Shown here in pieces: positions 15,241 through 21,512 of a DNA stretch of 23,735 nt. The translations under genes were made by a program, and so were the position numbers. Origin of the DNA: a virus; the IMG/VR virus record IMGVR_UViG_3300020420_000061, positions 1-23,735 of that record; one strand, 5' to 3'. Every line of letters begins with the position of its first letter. The first letter of the stretch is position 1. The notes below the pieces were generated by a model. It was not told where the DNA came from. It did no database searches and worked only from the letters and a program-made list of their open reading frames with translations.

Positions 15241-15517
15241 TTTCGAAATTAAAATAGATAAAGGCGTACCTCTTCCTGAAGATACTAGGAGTAGGTCAAA
15301 CTACCCTTTTGCTGATATGGAAGTAGGTGACTCTATCTTTATACCGTTGGAAGAAGGTGATAACGCCCAACGTATGAAAAACCGTTTATCACAAGCTACT
15401 CGGACGTTTGGTAAAAAACAAGACCCTGAGCAGCATTTTATAATTAGATACCGTCTAGAAAAGATAGGTGTTGGCGATAGAGAACAATCAGGAGTAAGGA
15501 TATGGAGAAAAGACTAG
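15233..15517 (+). CDS. Conserved small phage protein, compact beta-type fold (94 aa)
   Basis: Residues 20-94 follow a pattern seen in many phage small proteins: YPFADMEVGDSIFIP, then a helix with RMKNRLSQATRTFGKK, then strands HFIIRYRLE and a final GVRIWRKD. The overall look is a small beta-alpha-beta protein with basic helix residues, which would suit DNA or nucleotide binding. No function is known to me. It overlaps the genes on both sides. AGGAACT lies before the ATG. Confidence 0.82.
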   Translation: MADFEIKIDKGVPLPEDTRSRSNYPFADMEVGDSIFIPLEEGDNAQRMKNRLSQATRTFGKKQDPEQHFIIRYRLEKIGVGDREQSGVRIWRKD

Positions 15518-15735
15518 ACCCTGAACAATACGTAAAAGACTTAGAAAAACACGTAGATACTCTAGCTAAAAATCATTCAGCTGATTTAGCAAAAGTTCAA
15601 ACTCTACTAGAAAAAAGTCTCTGGATGATAGATGTTGTCCCTAATGCTTTATTATGGGAAGACGTTGCCAAACTAAAAGATGATATTGAAAGTTATCTTT
15701 ATGGGGCTAATCGTAATTACGTTGATCAAGACTAA
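15502..15735 (+). CDS. Hypothetical protein, coiled-coil N-terminus (77 aa)
   Basis: Starts inside the end of the previous gene with AAGGA 3-4 nt before the ATG. Residues about 10-40 (YVKDLEKHVDTLAKNHSADL) form a likely amphipathic helix or coiled coil. No motif recognised. Last gene of operon 4; promoter P5 begins 11 nt after its stop. Confidence 0.72.
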   Translation: MEKRLDPEQYVKDLEKHVDTLAKNHSADLAKVQTLLEKSLWMIDVVPNALLWEDVAKLKDDIESYLYGANRNYVDQD

Positions 15736-15746
15736 TCTTATACTGC

Positions 15747-15775
15747 TTTACTTTCGTTTTACTCTAAGGCAGAAT
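15747..15775 (+). promoter_or_regulatory. Sigma70-like promoter P5
   Basis: ACTGC-TTTACT with TTTACT at 15747-15752, a 17-nt spacer, and a weak -10 CAGAAT at 15770-15775. The -35 and leader are typical of the family. The poor -10 suggests dependence on an activator, or a shifted start. Confidence 0.55.
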
Positions 15776-15786
15776 AGGTACTATGT

Positions 15787-15802
15787 TCTACCGCAAGGTA
15801 GA
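15787..15802 (+). promoter_or_regulatory. 5' leader hairpin with GCAA tetraloop
   Basis: TCTACC-GCAA-GGTAGA is a perfect 6-bp stem closed by a GNRA tetraloop, 29 nt before the ATG at 15832 and upstream of the AGAAAGGAG SD. It lies within the expected leader of the P5 transcript. It could stabilise the mRNA or be a protein-binding site. Confidence 0.55.
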
Positions 15803-15831
15803 TAATTTTAACAACTAGAAAGGAGAAAGAT

Positions 15832-16221
15832 ATGCAAACGCAAACTTCAACTTCATCTTCTGTAAAAAGAAGACCCGCTGTCAAAAAGACAGCAAAAAGC
15901 AAGGGGATAACTATCCCTGAACCAAAACAAGCCAGTAAAGGCTCAGCACGTACTGTATATAAGTACAGTGGTAAAAAAATCGAGTGTAAAACTGCACAGA
16001 TGATCGCTTTGATCAAAACTGTACAAGAAGCTAAGAAGCCAGTAGACCCTAAAAAGCCTGACTTCGCTAAAAATGAGCTTGACTCGTCTAGCTTTACAGC
16101 ACAGGATTTGGTTAAACTTGCTGTTAAACAAGGTAATTTGATTACTGGTCAAGAACCTATGAGAATCTTTAGGTTTTATACTAAAAGATTGAAAGACGAA
16201 GGTTACTTTTCGAAGGTATAA
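15832..16221 (+). CDS. Basic protein with disordered N-terminus (129 aa)
   Basis: The first 45 residues are Ser/Thr/Lys/Arg-rich (SSSVKRRPAVKKTAKSKG), probably disordered and nucleic-acid binding. Residues 50-129 form a compact helical domain ending RIFRFYTKRLKDEGYF, which looks like a small winged-helix or HTH-type C-terminus. Strong SD AGAAAGGAGAAAGAT, its own promoter, a leader hairpin and a strong hairpin just after the stop: this single-gene unit looks built for high expression. A DNA-binding or nucleoid-type role is plausible. No family recognised. Confidence 0.83.
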   Translation: MQTQTSTSSSVKRRPAVKKTAKSKGITIPEPKQASKGSARTVYKYSGKKIECKTAQMIALIKTVQEAKKPVDPKKPDFAKNELDSSSFTAQDLVKLAVKQGNLITGQEPMRIFRFYTKRLKDEGYFSKV

Positions 16222-16227
16222 TTACCC

Positions 16228-16290
16228 GTGAGTGTGCGAACACTGTAAATAGTCCCGATATTACACTATTGTTCGTACACTCACCTTTTT
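16228..16290 (+). terminator. Long hairpin, likely intrinsic terminator
   Basis: A 15-bp stem (16228-16242 with 16270-16284, one G-T wobble) carries a smaller inner stem TGTAA/TTACA and is followed by CTTTTT. It begins 7 nt after the stop of the basic-protein gene. The next gene's SD AGGAGAAAC comes directly after the T-run, so the structure may also attenuate expression of 16302-16738, for which I find no separate promoter. Confidence 0.75.
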
Positions 16291-16301
16291 AGGAGAAACA
16301 G

Positions 16302-16535
16302 ATGAAATGTAAGTTTTGTAAAGAAGAATATACTGATCATGAAGGAGAGGACAATGGGATTTGTGATAGTTGTTTCTTTAATAATCCTTGGATGCACGAC
16401 CAATTATGGGTGTGGGAAGAAACCGCAATTAAATATGGTTGGACTAAAGAAACATCACCAATAGAAGTTATAGACCCAAATGATGAAATGTGGGATGGTA
16501 GCGAATATGAAGAATGGGTTAGGGAGGAAGCATGA
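16302..16535 (+). CDS. Small zinc-finger protein (77 aa)
   Basis: One four-Cys zinc site at the N-terminus: C3-x2-C6 ... C21-x2-C24. The rest is acidic and Trp-rich (WMHDQLWVWEE, MWDGSEYEEWVREEA). SD AGGAGAAAC. It lies just downstream of the long hairpin and overlaps the next gene by ATGA after GGGAGGAAGC. A protein-protein or nucleic-acid adaptor is plausible; no family recognised. Confidence 0.78.
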   Translation: MKCKFCKEEYTDHEGEDNGICDSCFFNNPWMHDQLWVWEETAIKYGWTKETSPIEVIDPNDEMWDGSEYEEWVREEA

Positions 16536-16738
16536 AAATACAATTTATTAAAGATAACGGCGAAGTTATTGAAACTACGGTCACGGAACTAAGTAGAGCA
16601 ATCTATAGTTTCGGTTCAGCATTTACTAGCGAAGAGTTTAGTAATGCACTCTACGATTTTATAGAGGAAAAACAACAAGAAGATGAGAATTCTTTACACG
16701 CTAGATTGCGTAATGTACAACACGATGATACCAGATAG
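16532..16738 (+). CDS. Hypothetical protein (68 aa)
   Basis: Coupled to the zinc-finger gene by ATGA. Starts with a beta-hairpin-like MKIQFIKDNGEVIETTV, followed by a helical acidic part (SEEFSNALYDFIEEKQQEDE). No motif recognised. Promoter P6 follows after a 38-nt gap. Confidence 0.72.
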   Translation: MKIQFIKDNGEVIETTVTELSRAIYSFGSAFTSEEFSNALYDFIEEKQQEDENSLHARLRNVQHDDTR

Positions 16739-16776
16739 TTTTTATGTCTTGGTCTTTACGTGGTGTCTAATAGTGC

Positions 16777-16805
16777 TTTACTTTGCTAATATTGGCGTTT
16801 AATAT
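16777..16805 (+). promoter_or_regulatory. Sigma70-like promoter P6
   Basis: AGTGC-TTTACT with TTTACT at 16777-16782, a 17-nt spacer, and TAATAT at 16800-16805. Leader CAAGAAAGGAGAAAGTT ends at the ATG at 16839. The 16 nt from AGTGC to CTAAT are identical to promoter P7. Confidence 0.78.
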
Positions 16806-16838
16806 AAATACTATAACTAAACAAGAAAGGAGAAAGTT

Positions 16839-16976
16839 ATGAATAAAAAAGACGATAAACCATTGTCACCAGAGGAGCGTAGACGCATTAGTAGTCAATA
16901 CACTATTGCCCCTGCGTATAATAAAGGAGCGTATCAGGTTATCCCTAGAGACGACATCAAACATATAGGGAGGTAG
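16839..16976 (+). CDS. Small hypothetical protein (45 aa)
   Basis: A 46-codon frame with an excellent SD (AGAAAGGAGAAAGTT-ATG) placed correctly behind P6. The product begins MNKKDDKPLSPEERRRISSQ and ends DDIKHIGR, basic in the middle and hydrophilic. A GGGAGG SD for the next gene overlaps its last codons. The RBS and spacing make it a real gene despite its size. Function unknown. Confidence 0.75.
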   Translation: MNKKDDKPLSPEERRRISSQYTIAPAYNKGAYQVIPRDDIKHIGR

Positions 16977-16978
16977 TT

Positions 16979-17380
16979 ATGCCTAATAATTGTTTTAACA
17001 AAGTATCGATTTATGGTAAAGAAGCGAGTAAAATCGCTTCGGAGCTAAAATCAGAAGAAACAGTTTTTGACTTTAGAAAGGTGCTTCCTGAACCTGACTA
17101 CGAAAAAATCGAAGTAAAATCAACCTTCCCGAAAGAAGATGAAAAAGACGATTTTCGTATGCCTAAATGGTGGGATTGGCGTGTACAAAACTGGGGTACT
17201 AAATGGAATAGTTACGATGACGAAGTTGAGATAGTGGATGATGAGACTGTGGAATATACTTTCAGCACAGCTTGGAGTCCGCCTGAACCTGTTATCGAAA
17301 AACTTAGGGAACAATATCCTGACGTTAGTATTACAGCGTTTTTTGACGAGCCAGGAATGGAAATTGCGGGGTATTACTAA
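16979..17380 (+). CDS. YubB / DUF1281-like ferredoxin-like-fold protein
   Basis: 133 aa. MPNNCFNKVSIYG at the N-terminus, FDFRKVLPEP (30-39), WRVQNWGTKWNSYD (67-80), FSTAWSPPEPVIEKL (95-109) and a final DEPGMEIAGYY match the plasmid/phage family of YubB (DUF1281, api92-like ferredoxin-fold domain). The biochemical function is not established. SD GGGAGG 6 nt upstream, within the preceding gene's end. Its stop overlaps the next start by TAATG. Confidence 0.88.
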   Translation: MPNNCFNKVSIYGKEASKIASELKSEETVFDFRKVLPEPDYEKIEVKSTFPKEDEKDDFRMPKWWDWRVQNWGTKWNSYDDEVEIVDDETVEYTFSTAWSPPEPVIEKLREQYPDVSITAFFDEPGMEIAGYY

Positions 17381-17784
17381 TGTTGATATTTAAACATTTA
17401 GATGACATAAACGCTGTTTATGGTCTTTTAGCTAAAGTGGCTGATGAAGTAAATGATTACTATTGGCACAACGATTGTGAAGTTGACCCTGAAAGAGCAG
17501 GTGCATTAGAGGAGCTACGAGCTCATTTAATAAAATGGGGTTATATTGATAAAAGCTATGATTTAGCTCGACTTACTTATAGTTTTCATGAGTTATATCC
17601 TGCTTCGCCAGTTACTCAAGAAAACAACAGACAATATCATGCAGTTTTAAATAAACTTGATGATGATGTTAGAAGGCATCTTTTATGGGATATGAGAAAT
17701 ATCGAAAAAGATACAGGCGAAAAGCTAGATAAATCTGTTAGGTTTAACATGGCTTTAGAAAAACTTTTACAAGAGGAGGAATAG
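17380..17784 (+). CDS. Hypothetical protein (134 aa)
   Basis: Starts in the TAATG overlap with the YubB-like gene. Predominantly helical and acidic. Two His/Asp-containing helices (about 22-40 and 85-105) are visible, but no metal-site signature is clear. No family recognised. Followed 2 nt later by the next gene, whose SD GAGGAGG lies in its last codons. Confidence 0.78.
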   Translation: MLIFKHLDDINAVYGLLAKVADEVNDYYWHNDCEVDPERAGALEELRAHLIKWGYIDKSYDLARLTYSFHELYPASPVTQENNRQYHAVLNKLDDDVRRHLLWDMRNIEKDTGEKLDKSVRFNMALEKLLQEEE

Positions 17785-17786
17785 TT

Positions 17787-18218
17787 ATGGGTTTAGATTG
17801 TTTTATAGCTCACGGTAATGACCGTGATAAACCGTTTACGCATGAAGACGACGACCGTATCAAAGATATTAACTTATGTGGTGGTATGTTAAGTGGTCAT
17901 GGTGCCGACGGTTCGTTTAGAGGTAAAGTTTATGAACCATTAGTTGGTGAACTTATGGACGAACCAGGACTTTGGCATCTTGATGGCGAAGACGCTCATA
18001 TTACTAGCCAAGAACTAAAAGAACAAGCCGACGCGTTAGGTCAGTTGATTACGGCTAAGTTAGAAGACGCAGACGAACTTGATGAAGTGGTTGAAGACGA
18101 TACTATTATTTATCAAAGTAGCATCGGTTACGAATATACTTTTAAAGAAGTTTGTGATTTAGAGACTTTGTTTCGCGTAGCTTCAGAGCGTGGTGCAGTA
18201 ATGACAGTGTGGTGGTAA
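17787..18218 (+). CDS. Conserved-looking hypothetical protein (143 aa)
   Basis: MGLDCFIAHG opens the protein, followed by LCGGMLSGHGADGSFRGKVY (about 30-49), a Gly-rich block that looks like a functional loop, and a C-terminal RGAVMTVWW. I have a faint memory of similar GLDC/GGMxSG proteins in environmental phages, without a role. Acidic (many D/E between 60 and 110). SD GAGGAGG 8 nt upstream. Function unknown. Confidence 0.8.
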   Translation: MGLDCFIAHGNDRDKPFTHEDDDRIKDINLCGGMLSGHGADGSFRGKVYEPLVGELMDEPGLWHLDGEDAHITSQELKEQADALGQLITAKLEDADELDEVVEDDTIIYQSSIGYEYTFKEVCDLETLFRVASERGAVMTVWW

Positions 18219-18219
18219 T

Positions 18220-18525
18220 ATGAAAAAGATTAAATATGCAACAATTCCAATACTAGAAAAATTAGTAGAACAAGCGGAACGTACGGATAAAAATCAATAT
18301 CCTGATATGTATAAAATTAACGAAACGATTAGTGAGTTAGAACTAGATCATGAAACGGTTAAGTTTCCGATTGTAATGACTCTTGATCATAACGATATCG
18401 AAGTACGAGCCGTATTTAATATTCCAAATGTAGACGAACCTACAGTTATGGATAGGTTTTTATTAGATATGGAGTATCAAGATTATAACGAACTACCTGC
18501 TGTAGAGGTTAGCGATGAATTCTAA
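18220..18525 (+). CDS. Hypothetical protein (101 aa)
   Basis: Begins 1 nt after the previous stop. Basic start (MKKIKYATIPILEKLVEQAE), acidic remainder, alternating strands in the second half (IVMTLDHNDIEVRAVFNI). No motif recognised. Overlaps the next gene by 11 nt. Confidence 0.75.
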   Translation: MKKIKYATIPILEKLVEQAERTDKNQYPDMYKINETISELELDHETVKFPIVMTLDHNDIEVRAVFNIPNVDEPTVMDRFLLDMEYQDYNELPAVEVSDEF

Positions 18526-18718
18526 GAAAGCTAGATTATTACGTAAAGTTTTGAAAAAAGGTGGGGTCGATTGGCGACAAGCTAAACACGTACAACGTGT
18601 AAATAAAGATCAACAAGGTAACGAGCAACGTGATCCTACGATATTTTTAGACCCTAAATGTGGTCGTGCAATTTACCGTATGTCAAAACGTATGGCTAAA
18701 GTCAGGGGCTTGGTATAG
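18515..18718 (+). CDS. Small basic hypothetical protein (67 aa)
   Basis: Starts inside the end of the previous gene, with GAGG 6 nt before the ATG. Strongly basic (SKKARLLRKVLKKGG, then RMSKRMAKVRGLV), unlike its acidic neighbours, so nucleic-acid binding is plausible. No family recognised. Last gene before promoter P7. Confidence 0.75.
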   Translation: MNSKKARLLRKVLKKGGVDWRQAKHVQRVNKDQQGNEQRDPTIFLDPKCGRAIYRMSKRMAKVRGLV

Positions 18719-18721
18719 TGC

Positions 18722-18750
18722 TTTACTTTGCTAATACTCGTAACTATAAT
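18722..18750 (+). promoter_or_regulatory. Sigma70-like promoter P7
   Basis: AGTGC-TTTACT with TTTACT at 18722-18727, a 17-nt spacer, and a perfect TATAAT at 18745-18750. Leader AACAAGAAAGGAGAAAGTT ends at the ATG at 18785. This is one of the two best matches to the family consensus. Confidence 0.82.
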
Positions 18751-18784
18751 TTAATAATAACTAATAACAAGAAAGGAGAAAGTT

Positions 18785-19006
18785 ATGGAAGAAAAAATGA
18801 TACTTGAGTTACTTGACAAACTTACGGAGACTTTGCGTAAAGTTGTCGAAACTCAAAAGTCACAAGAAGAGGTCAACAAACAACTTGTTGACGAAATACT
18901 AACCTTGAAAAACCGCATACTTATGCTAGAAATGGAAAAGCAGACGGTTGACCGTGTAAAGACACTACTAAGTAAAGAGGAGGTTGATGATGTTGACTAC
19001 AAGTGA
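18785..19006 (+). CDS. Small coiled-coil protein (73 aa)
   Basis: Almost entirely one predicted helix with heptad spacing of Leu/Ile/Met from residues 5 to 62 (for example LLDKLTETLRKVVETQ and EILTLKNRILMLEMEK). Probably dimeric. No catalytic motif. Leads operon 7 with a strong SD. It overlaps the next gene by 17 nt. Function unknown. Confidence 0.8.
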   Translation: MEEKMILELLDKLTETLRKVVETQKSQEEVNKQLVDEILTLKNRILMLEMEKQTVDRVKTLLSKEEVDDVDYK

Positions 19007-19271
19007 TATCAAAAACCAATCGTTGAAGTATGTTACCGAGCATTTACAATACGATAACTTTACTGATCAACAGATAGTAGATGCTCACAACTGGGTGGTC
19101 GAGGTATTACTCGACTTTGAAAAAGTTTATGGACCTTCAGATAAACTCTGTAAGAGTGACGTACTAAGGTTTCTAGAACAGTATTTAGACAGTAATTATT
19201 CGCACGTGGCAGAGGGTCCAGCAGAAGATTACAGTCCTGAATACGTAAAACAACATACGCTAGGGAGGTAG
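18990..19271 (+). CDS. Hypothetical acidic protein (93 aa)
   Basis: TTG-ATG-ATG offers three in-phase starts (18984, 18987, 18990). AGAGGAGG ends at 18983, so the ATG at 18990 has the best spacing (6 nt) and I choose it. The product is helical and acidic with aromatic residues, no Cys motif, ending YSPEYVKQHTLGR. No family recognised. Its TAG is followed after 2 nt by the next ATG. Confidence 0.75.
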   Translation: MLTTSDIKNQSLKYVTEHLQYDNFTDQQIVDAHNWVVEVLLDFEKVYGPSDKLCKSDVLRFLEQYLDSNYSHVAEGPAEDYSPEYVKQHTLGR

Positions 19272-19273
19272 TG

Positions 19274-19498
19274 ATGACAGATAGAGAATTACCAGCAGGT
19301 TTAAAAATAATGGACGCTGAGCCGAAAGAAGTTACAAATCCTTTTTCAGGCGAGAGCGTAGTATTACAACCTGACGCTATTGCAGTCTATGATTTTATCA
19401 AAGGTGCAGAAGTATTAGGTCACCATGACGATTTACGTGAAGGTATCGATTGGTTTGTGCAACACGAACCTGAAGCGTATATGACGTTATTAGATTAA
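19274..19498 (+). CDS. Hypothetical acidic protein (74 aa)
   Basis: I choose the ATG at 19274 over the GTG at 19271 because GGGAGG ends at 19268, giving a 5-nt gap. The product starts MTDRELPAGLKIMDAEP and is acidic throughout, with a central strand-rich part (SVVLQPDAIAVYDFI). No motif recognised. Confidence 0.75.
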   Translation: MTDRELPAGLKIMDAEPKEVTNPFSGESVVLQPDAIAVYDFIKGAEVLGHHDDLREGIDWFVQHEPEAYMTLLD

Positions 19499-19651
19499 TT
19501 ATGAAGGTTAGCGGAAAAGAGGATAGCTATTAAAGACCAAATCCTGTTTGATGAGGAACTGATGTTTGTAGCTTACATTAGAGGATATATACTCTGTAAA
19601 CTAGACTAAGAGAAATCATATGAACAACGCCTTTATAACTAGGAGCAAATT
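19499..19651. other. Gap with only very short or broken frames
   Basis: 153 bp between two operon 7 genes. One frame reads 33 sense codons after a TGA (19502-19504) and ends at a TAG-free TAA near 19609. Its only ATG (in GAGGAACTGATG) would give a 15-aa peptide behind a good SD. A second ATG at 19501 gives 10 codons. This may be a decayed small gene or a leader peptide. No hairpin or promoter of the family was found. Confidence 0.35.
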
Positions 19652-19852
19652 ATGGATATAAAAAAATTAAATCAAGAATACAGTTACTCATGGTCGGATG
19701 ACCGTAGCCCGTACGAAATCTTTTTTGATAATATGTACAAAGCGTATCTACTCGAAAAAGAAGCGTATAGTGAGCAAGATGTCTTGAGTAAAACAGATTA
19801 TTTCGAAGCTAACCAAGACTTTTTATTACAAAAGTTTAAGGAGGAAGCATGA
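19652..19852 (+). CDS. Hypothetical protein (66 aa)
   Basis: SD AGGAG 6 nt before the ATG. Acidic and aromatic (MDIKKLNQEYSYSWSDDRSP), helical C-terminal half. First of four genes chained by ATGA overlaps; its last codons supply the AGGAGGAAGC SD of the next gene. Function unknown. Confidence 0.75.
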   Translation: MDIKKLNQEYSYSWSDDRSPYEIFFDNMYKAYLLEKEAYSEQDVLSKTDYFEANQDFLLQKFKEEA

Positions 19853-20046
19853 GTAAATATAAATATTTGGGTTTATGGGATATACAGTTTTATAAAGAAG
19901 ATGGTGAAGGCAATGTATTAGAAAATAAAGATGGCAGTACCAAATTGTTTTCAGTAGTTGGAAACTCCTTTGATAATATTGATTTATCGGACATATCTGA
20001 ATATGTAGAAGATGAAGATTTAGAAGAAATAGATGAGGAAGCATGA
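19849..20046 (+). CDS. Hypothetical very acidic protein (65 aa)
   Basis: Starts in ATGA. The N-terminal half is strand-like (KYLGLWDIQFYKEDGEG), and the C-terminal 20 residues are almost all Asp/Glu (EYVEDEDLEEIDEEA). Such acidic tails occur in phage DNA-mimic and host-interaction proteins, but nothing more specific can be said. Ends GAGGAAGCATGA, coupling it to the next gene. Confidence 0.75.
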   Translation: MSKYKYLGLWDIQFYKEDGEGNVLENKDGSTKLFSVVGNSFDNIDLSDISEYVEDEDLEEIDEEA

Positions 20047-20234
20047 AACTATATCAAATTGATTACATAAATTCTTATGGCGAAACAGAATTTGTTGCAC
20101 TTACAGATAACCCTGAAAAGTGGTTGAAAGAAAATAATGAACAAAGGATTCGCGATGGAAACGAGCCAGAAGATTTAGATGACTTTGAAATCTACGAGCA
20201 AGGTATATGGATTTATAACAAGGAGAACGCATGA
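20043..20234 (+). CDS. Hypothetical acidic protein (63 aa)
   Basis: MKLYQIDYINSYGETEFVAL begins with a strand pair, then a helix (PEKWLKENNEQRI) and an acidic end. Its layout (short beta-hairpin, helix, acidic end) resembles the following gene, so the two may be distant paralogues. Coupled on both sides by ATGA. Function unknown. Confidence 0.75.
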   Translation: MKLYQIDYINSYGETEFVALTDNPEKWLKENNEQRIRDGNEPEDLDDFEIYEQGIWIYNKENA

Positions 20235-20395
20235 AAACATATAGAGTGACAGCAGTACAACCAGGAATATACGAAATTATAGTCGAAGCAAACTCAAAAA
20301 AAGACGCACTAAAAATAGCTAACGCGAATAATGTAGGGTGGAACTTTTGTGAGTATTTAGATTGGGATGATTATGAAGTAGAGGAGGAAGGTTGA
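20231..20395 (+). CDS. Small hypothetical protein (54 aa), DpnD/PcfM-like shape
   Basis: A 55-codon frame starting in ATGA after AAGGAGAACGC. The product begins MKTYRVTAVQPGIYEIIVEA, followed by NSKKDALKIANANN and an acidic tail (DWDDYEVEEEG). A strand, a strand ending in EA, then a helix starting with SxxxAL is the pattern of small DpnD/PcfM-like proteins; this is a weak resemblance by eye. Last gene of operon 7. Confidence 0.75.
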   Translation: MKTYRVTAVQPGIYEIIVEANSKKDALKIANANNVGWNFCEYLDWDDYEVEEEG

Positions 20396-20484
20396 AGTCA
20401 GCAGGTTTTTTGTATTTTCATTTTTCCTGTCATACCAACTCGGAGTGCGGTTGTCTGACGAAAAGCACTCCACTCTATTACTGC
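20396..20484. other. Intergenic gap with hairpin before P8
   Basis: Contains GGAGTGC (20442-20448) and GCACTCC (20465-20471), a perfect 7-bp inverted repeat with a 16-nt loop, preceded by T-rich tracts (GGTTTTTTG). The stem is not followed by a T-run, so it is a poor intrinsic terminator on the + strand. Confidence 0.4.
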
Positions 20485-20513
20485 TTTACTTTGGCGGTAT
20501 TCGTAAGTAAAAT
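20485..20513 (+). promoter_or_regulatory. Sigma70-like promoter P8
   Basis: ACTGC-TTTACT with TTTACT at 20485-20490, a 17-nt spacer, and TAAAAT at 20508-20513. TTTACTT (20485-20491) and AAGTAAA (20505-20511) form an inverted repeat, echoing P2. Leader TAAGAAAGGAGAAAGTT ends at the ATG at 20549. Confidence 0.77.
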
Positions 20514-20548
20514 GTACTTAGTAACTATTAATAAGAAAGGAGAAAGTT

Positions 20549-20752
20549 ATGACTAAGAAAAAAGTATACGTTGGAAAATGTATCGAGGTGGGCGTACCTA
20601 GAGTATATGGTGCGACTAAAGAAAAATGTAGAGAAGCTATGGAGCGTTACACTACTAATCATGTTCGAAATAAAGCATTACAGATGTTCGAATATGACGG
20701 CGACGATCCATACGTTGCTCTAGCTGATCCTATGGGAGGTAAACGAGTATGA
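20549..20752 (+). CDS. Hypothetical protein (67 aa)
   Basis: Basic start MTKKKVYVGKCIEVGVPRVY, then a helix (KEKCREAMERYTTNHVRNKA) and a Gly/Asp-rich end. No motif recognised. First gene of operon 8, coupled to the next by ATGA. Confidence 0.77.
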   Translation: MTKKKVYVGKCIEVGVPRVYGATKEKCREAMERYTTNHVRNKALQMFEYDGDDPYVALADPMGGKRV

Positions 20753-21090
20753 CCAATAGAATCTATGAGTTTTACCTAATCGACCCTACGGGAGACGAAA
20801 CTAGGAAAACTAATTACAGTGTTAGTAGCCCGAAAGGTAGGCATAAAATCTTTAGAGGCACGGTAGAAGACTTCCAAAAAGTAGAAGAACTTTATGGTGA
20901 GCTCTGGGCTAAAGTGATCGATAACCAACTCGGACTACTCGGCGACGAACATGCAGGAGTATTAACGGACGACCCGATATTACAAAACTGGGAAGGTGCC
21001 GAGATTATTGCCGTAGACCATCTTAATATCGAGTATTGGTATTTAGGTAACGGTGATTTAGAAGCAGTACCTAATCACGAGACTGCGTAG
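20749..21090 (+). CDS. Hypothetical acidic protein (113 aa)
   Basis: Coupled to the previous gene by ATGA. Begins MTNRIYEFYLIDPTGDETRK, with mixed strands and helices, acidic, and a Trp-containing end (IEYWYLGNGDLEAVPNH). No family recognised. Followed by two hairpins, the second a likely terminator. Confidence 0.77.
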   Translation: MTNRIYEFYLIDPTGDETRKTNYSVSSPKGRHKIFRGTVEDFQKVEELYGELWAKVIDNQLGLLGDEHAGVLTDDPILQNWEGAEIIAVDHLNIEYWYLGNGDLEAVPNHETA

Positions 21091-21109
21091 TAAATAACGC
21101 ACTACAAGG

Positions 21110-21128
21110 GTCGACTCTTAGAGTTGAC
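21110..21128 (+). other. Short hairpin downstream of operon 8
   Basis: GTCGACTC-TTA-GAGTTGAC forms an 8-bp stem with one G-T pair and a 3-nt loop. No T-run follows. It precedes the likely terminator at 21138 and could pause polymerase or protect the RNA end. Confidence 0.45.
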
Positions 21129-21137
21129 TATCAAAGT

Positions 21138-21179
21138 CCTACCGAGCTGAGTTTTAGTTACACTCGGTAGGCATTTTTA
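21138..21179 (+). terminator. Likely intrinsic terminator after operon 8
   Basis: CCTACCGAG (21138-21146) pairs perfectly with CTCGGTAGG (21163-21171) around a 16-nt loop and is followed by CATTTTTA. Confidence 0.7.
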
Positions 21180-21207
21180 GAGCGTCGCTTGGCGTTTCGC
21201 GTACTGC

Positions 21208-21236
21208 TTTAAAATGGGTTTGCTCCCCTTTATAAT
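21208..21236 (+). promoter_or_regulatory. Sigma70-like promoter P9
   Basis: ACTGC-TTTAAA with TTTAAA at 21208-21213, a 17-nt spacer, and a perfect TATAAT at 21231-21236. The -35 departs from TTTACT, but the upstream ACTGC and the spacing hold. The leader has a small GGGA/TCCC hairpin and ends in AAGAAAGAGAGAAAGAT before the ATG at 21287. Confidence 0.75.
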
Positions 21237-21286
21237 ATATATAAGCGTTAGGGAATTATCCCGAAGCGTAAGAAAGAGAGAAAGAT

Positions 21287-21511
21287 ATGAAAAATAAATG
21301 GATAAAACTACCTAATGGTGGAGAAATATATAAAGGAGCCGACGCTTCTGACTTCCCCGAAGCACCGTTAGGAAAAGAGCTGTGTGAGTATGAGAACGAT
21401 ACGTGGTTTATTGTGACTCATATGAGCGAAGATGATAGCTATACTTATATTACTCACCGATTCCCTGGAGGCGGCGGTGATACAGGTATGGTAATTAGAT
21501 TGGAGAAATAA
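21287..21511 (+). CDS. Hypothetical protein (74 aa)
   Basis: Strand-rich: MKNKWIKLPNGGEIYKG, DTWFIVTHMSEDDSYTYITH, then a Gly loop PGGGGDTG and MVIRLEK. Looks like a small beta protein. The SD is GAAAGAGAG, weaker than in its siblings. Followed 1 nt later by the next gene. No family recognised. Confidence 0.75.
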   Translation: MKNKWIKLPNGGEIYKGADASDFPEAPLGKELCEYENDTWFIVTHMSEDDSYTYITHRFPGGGGDTGMVIRLEK

Positions 21512-21512
21512 T

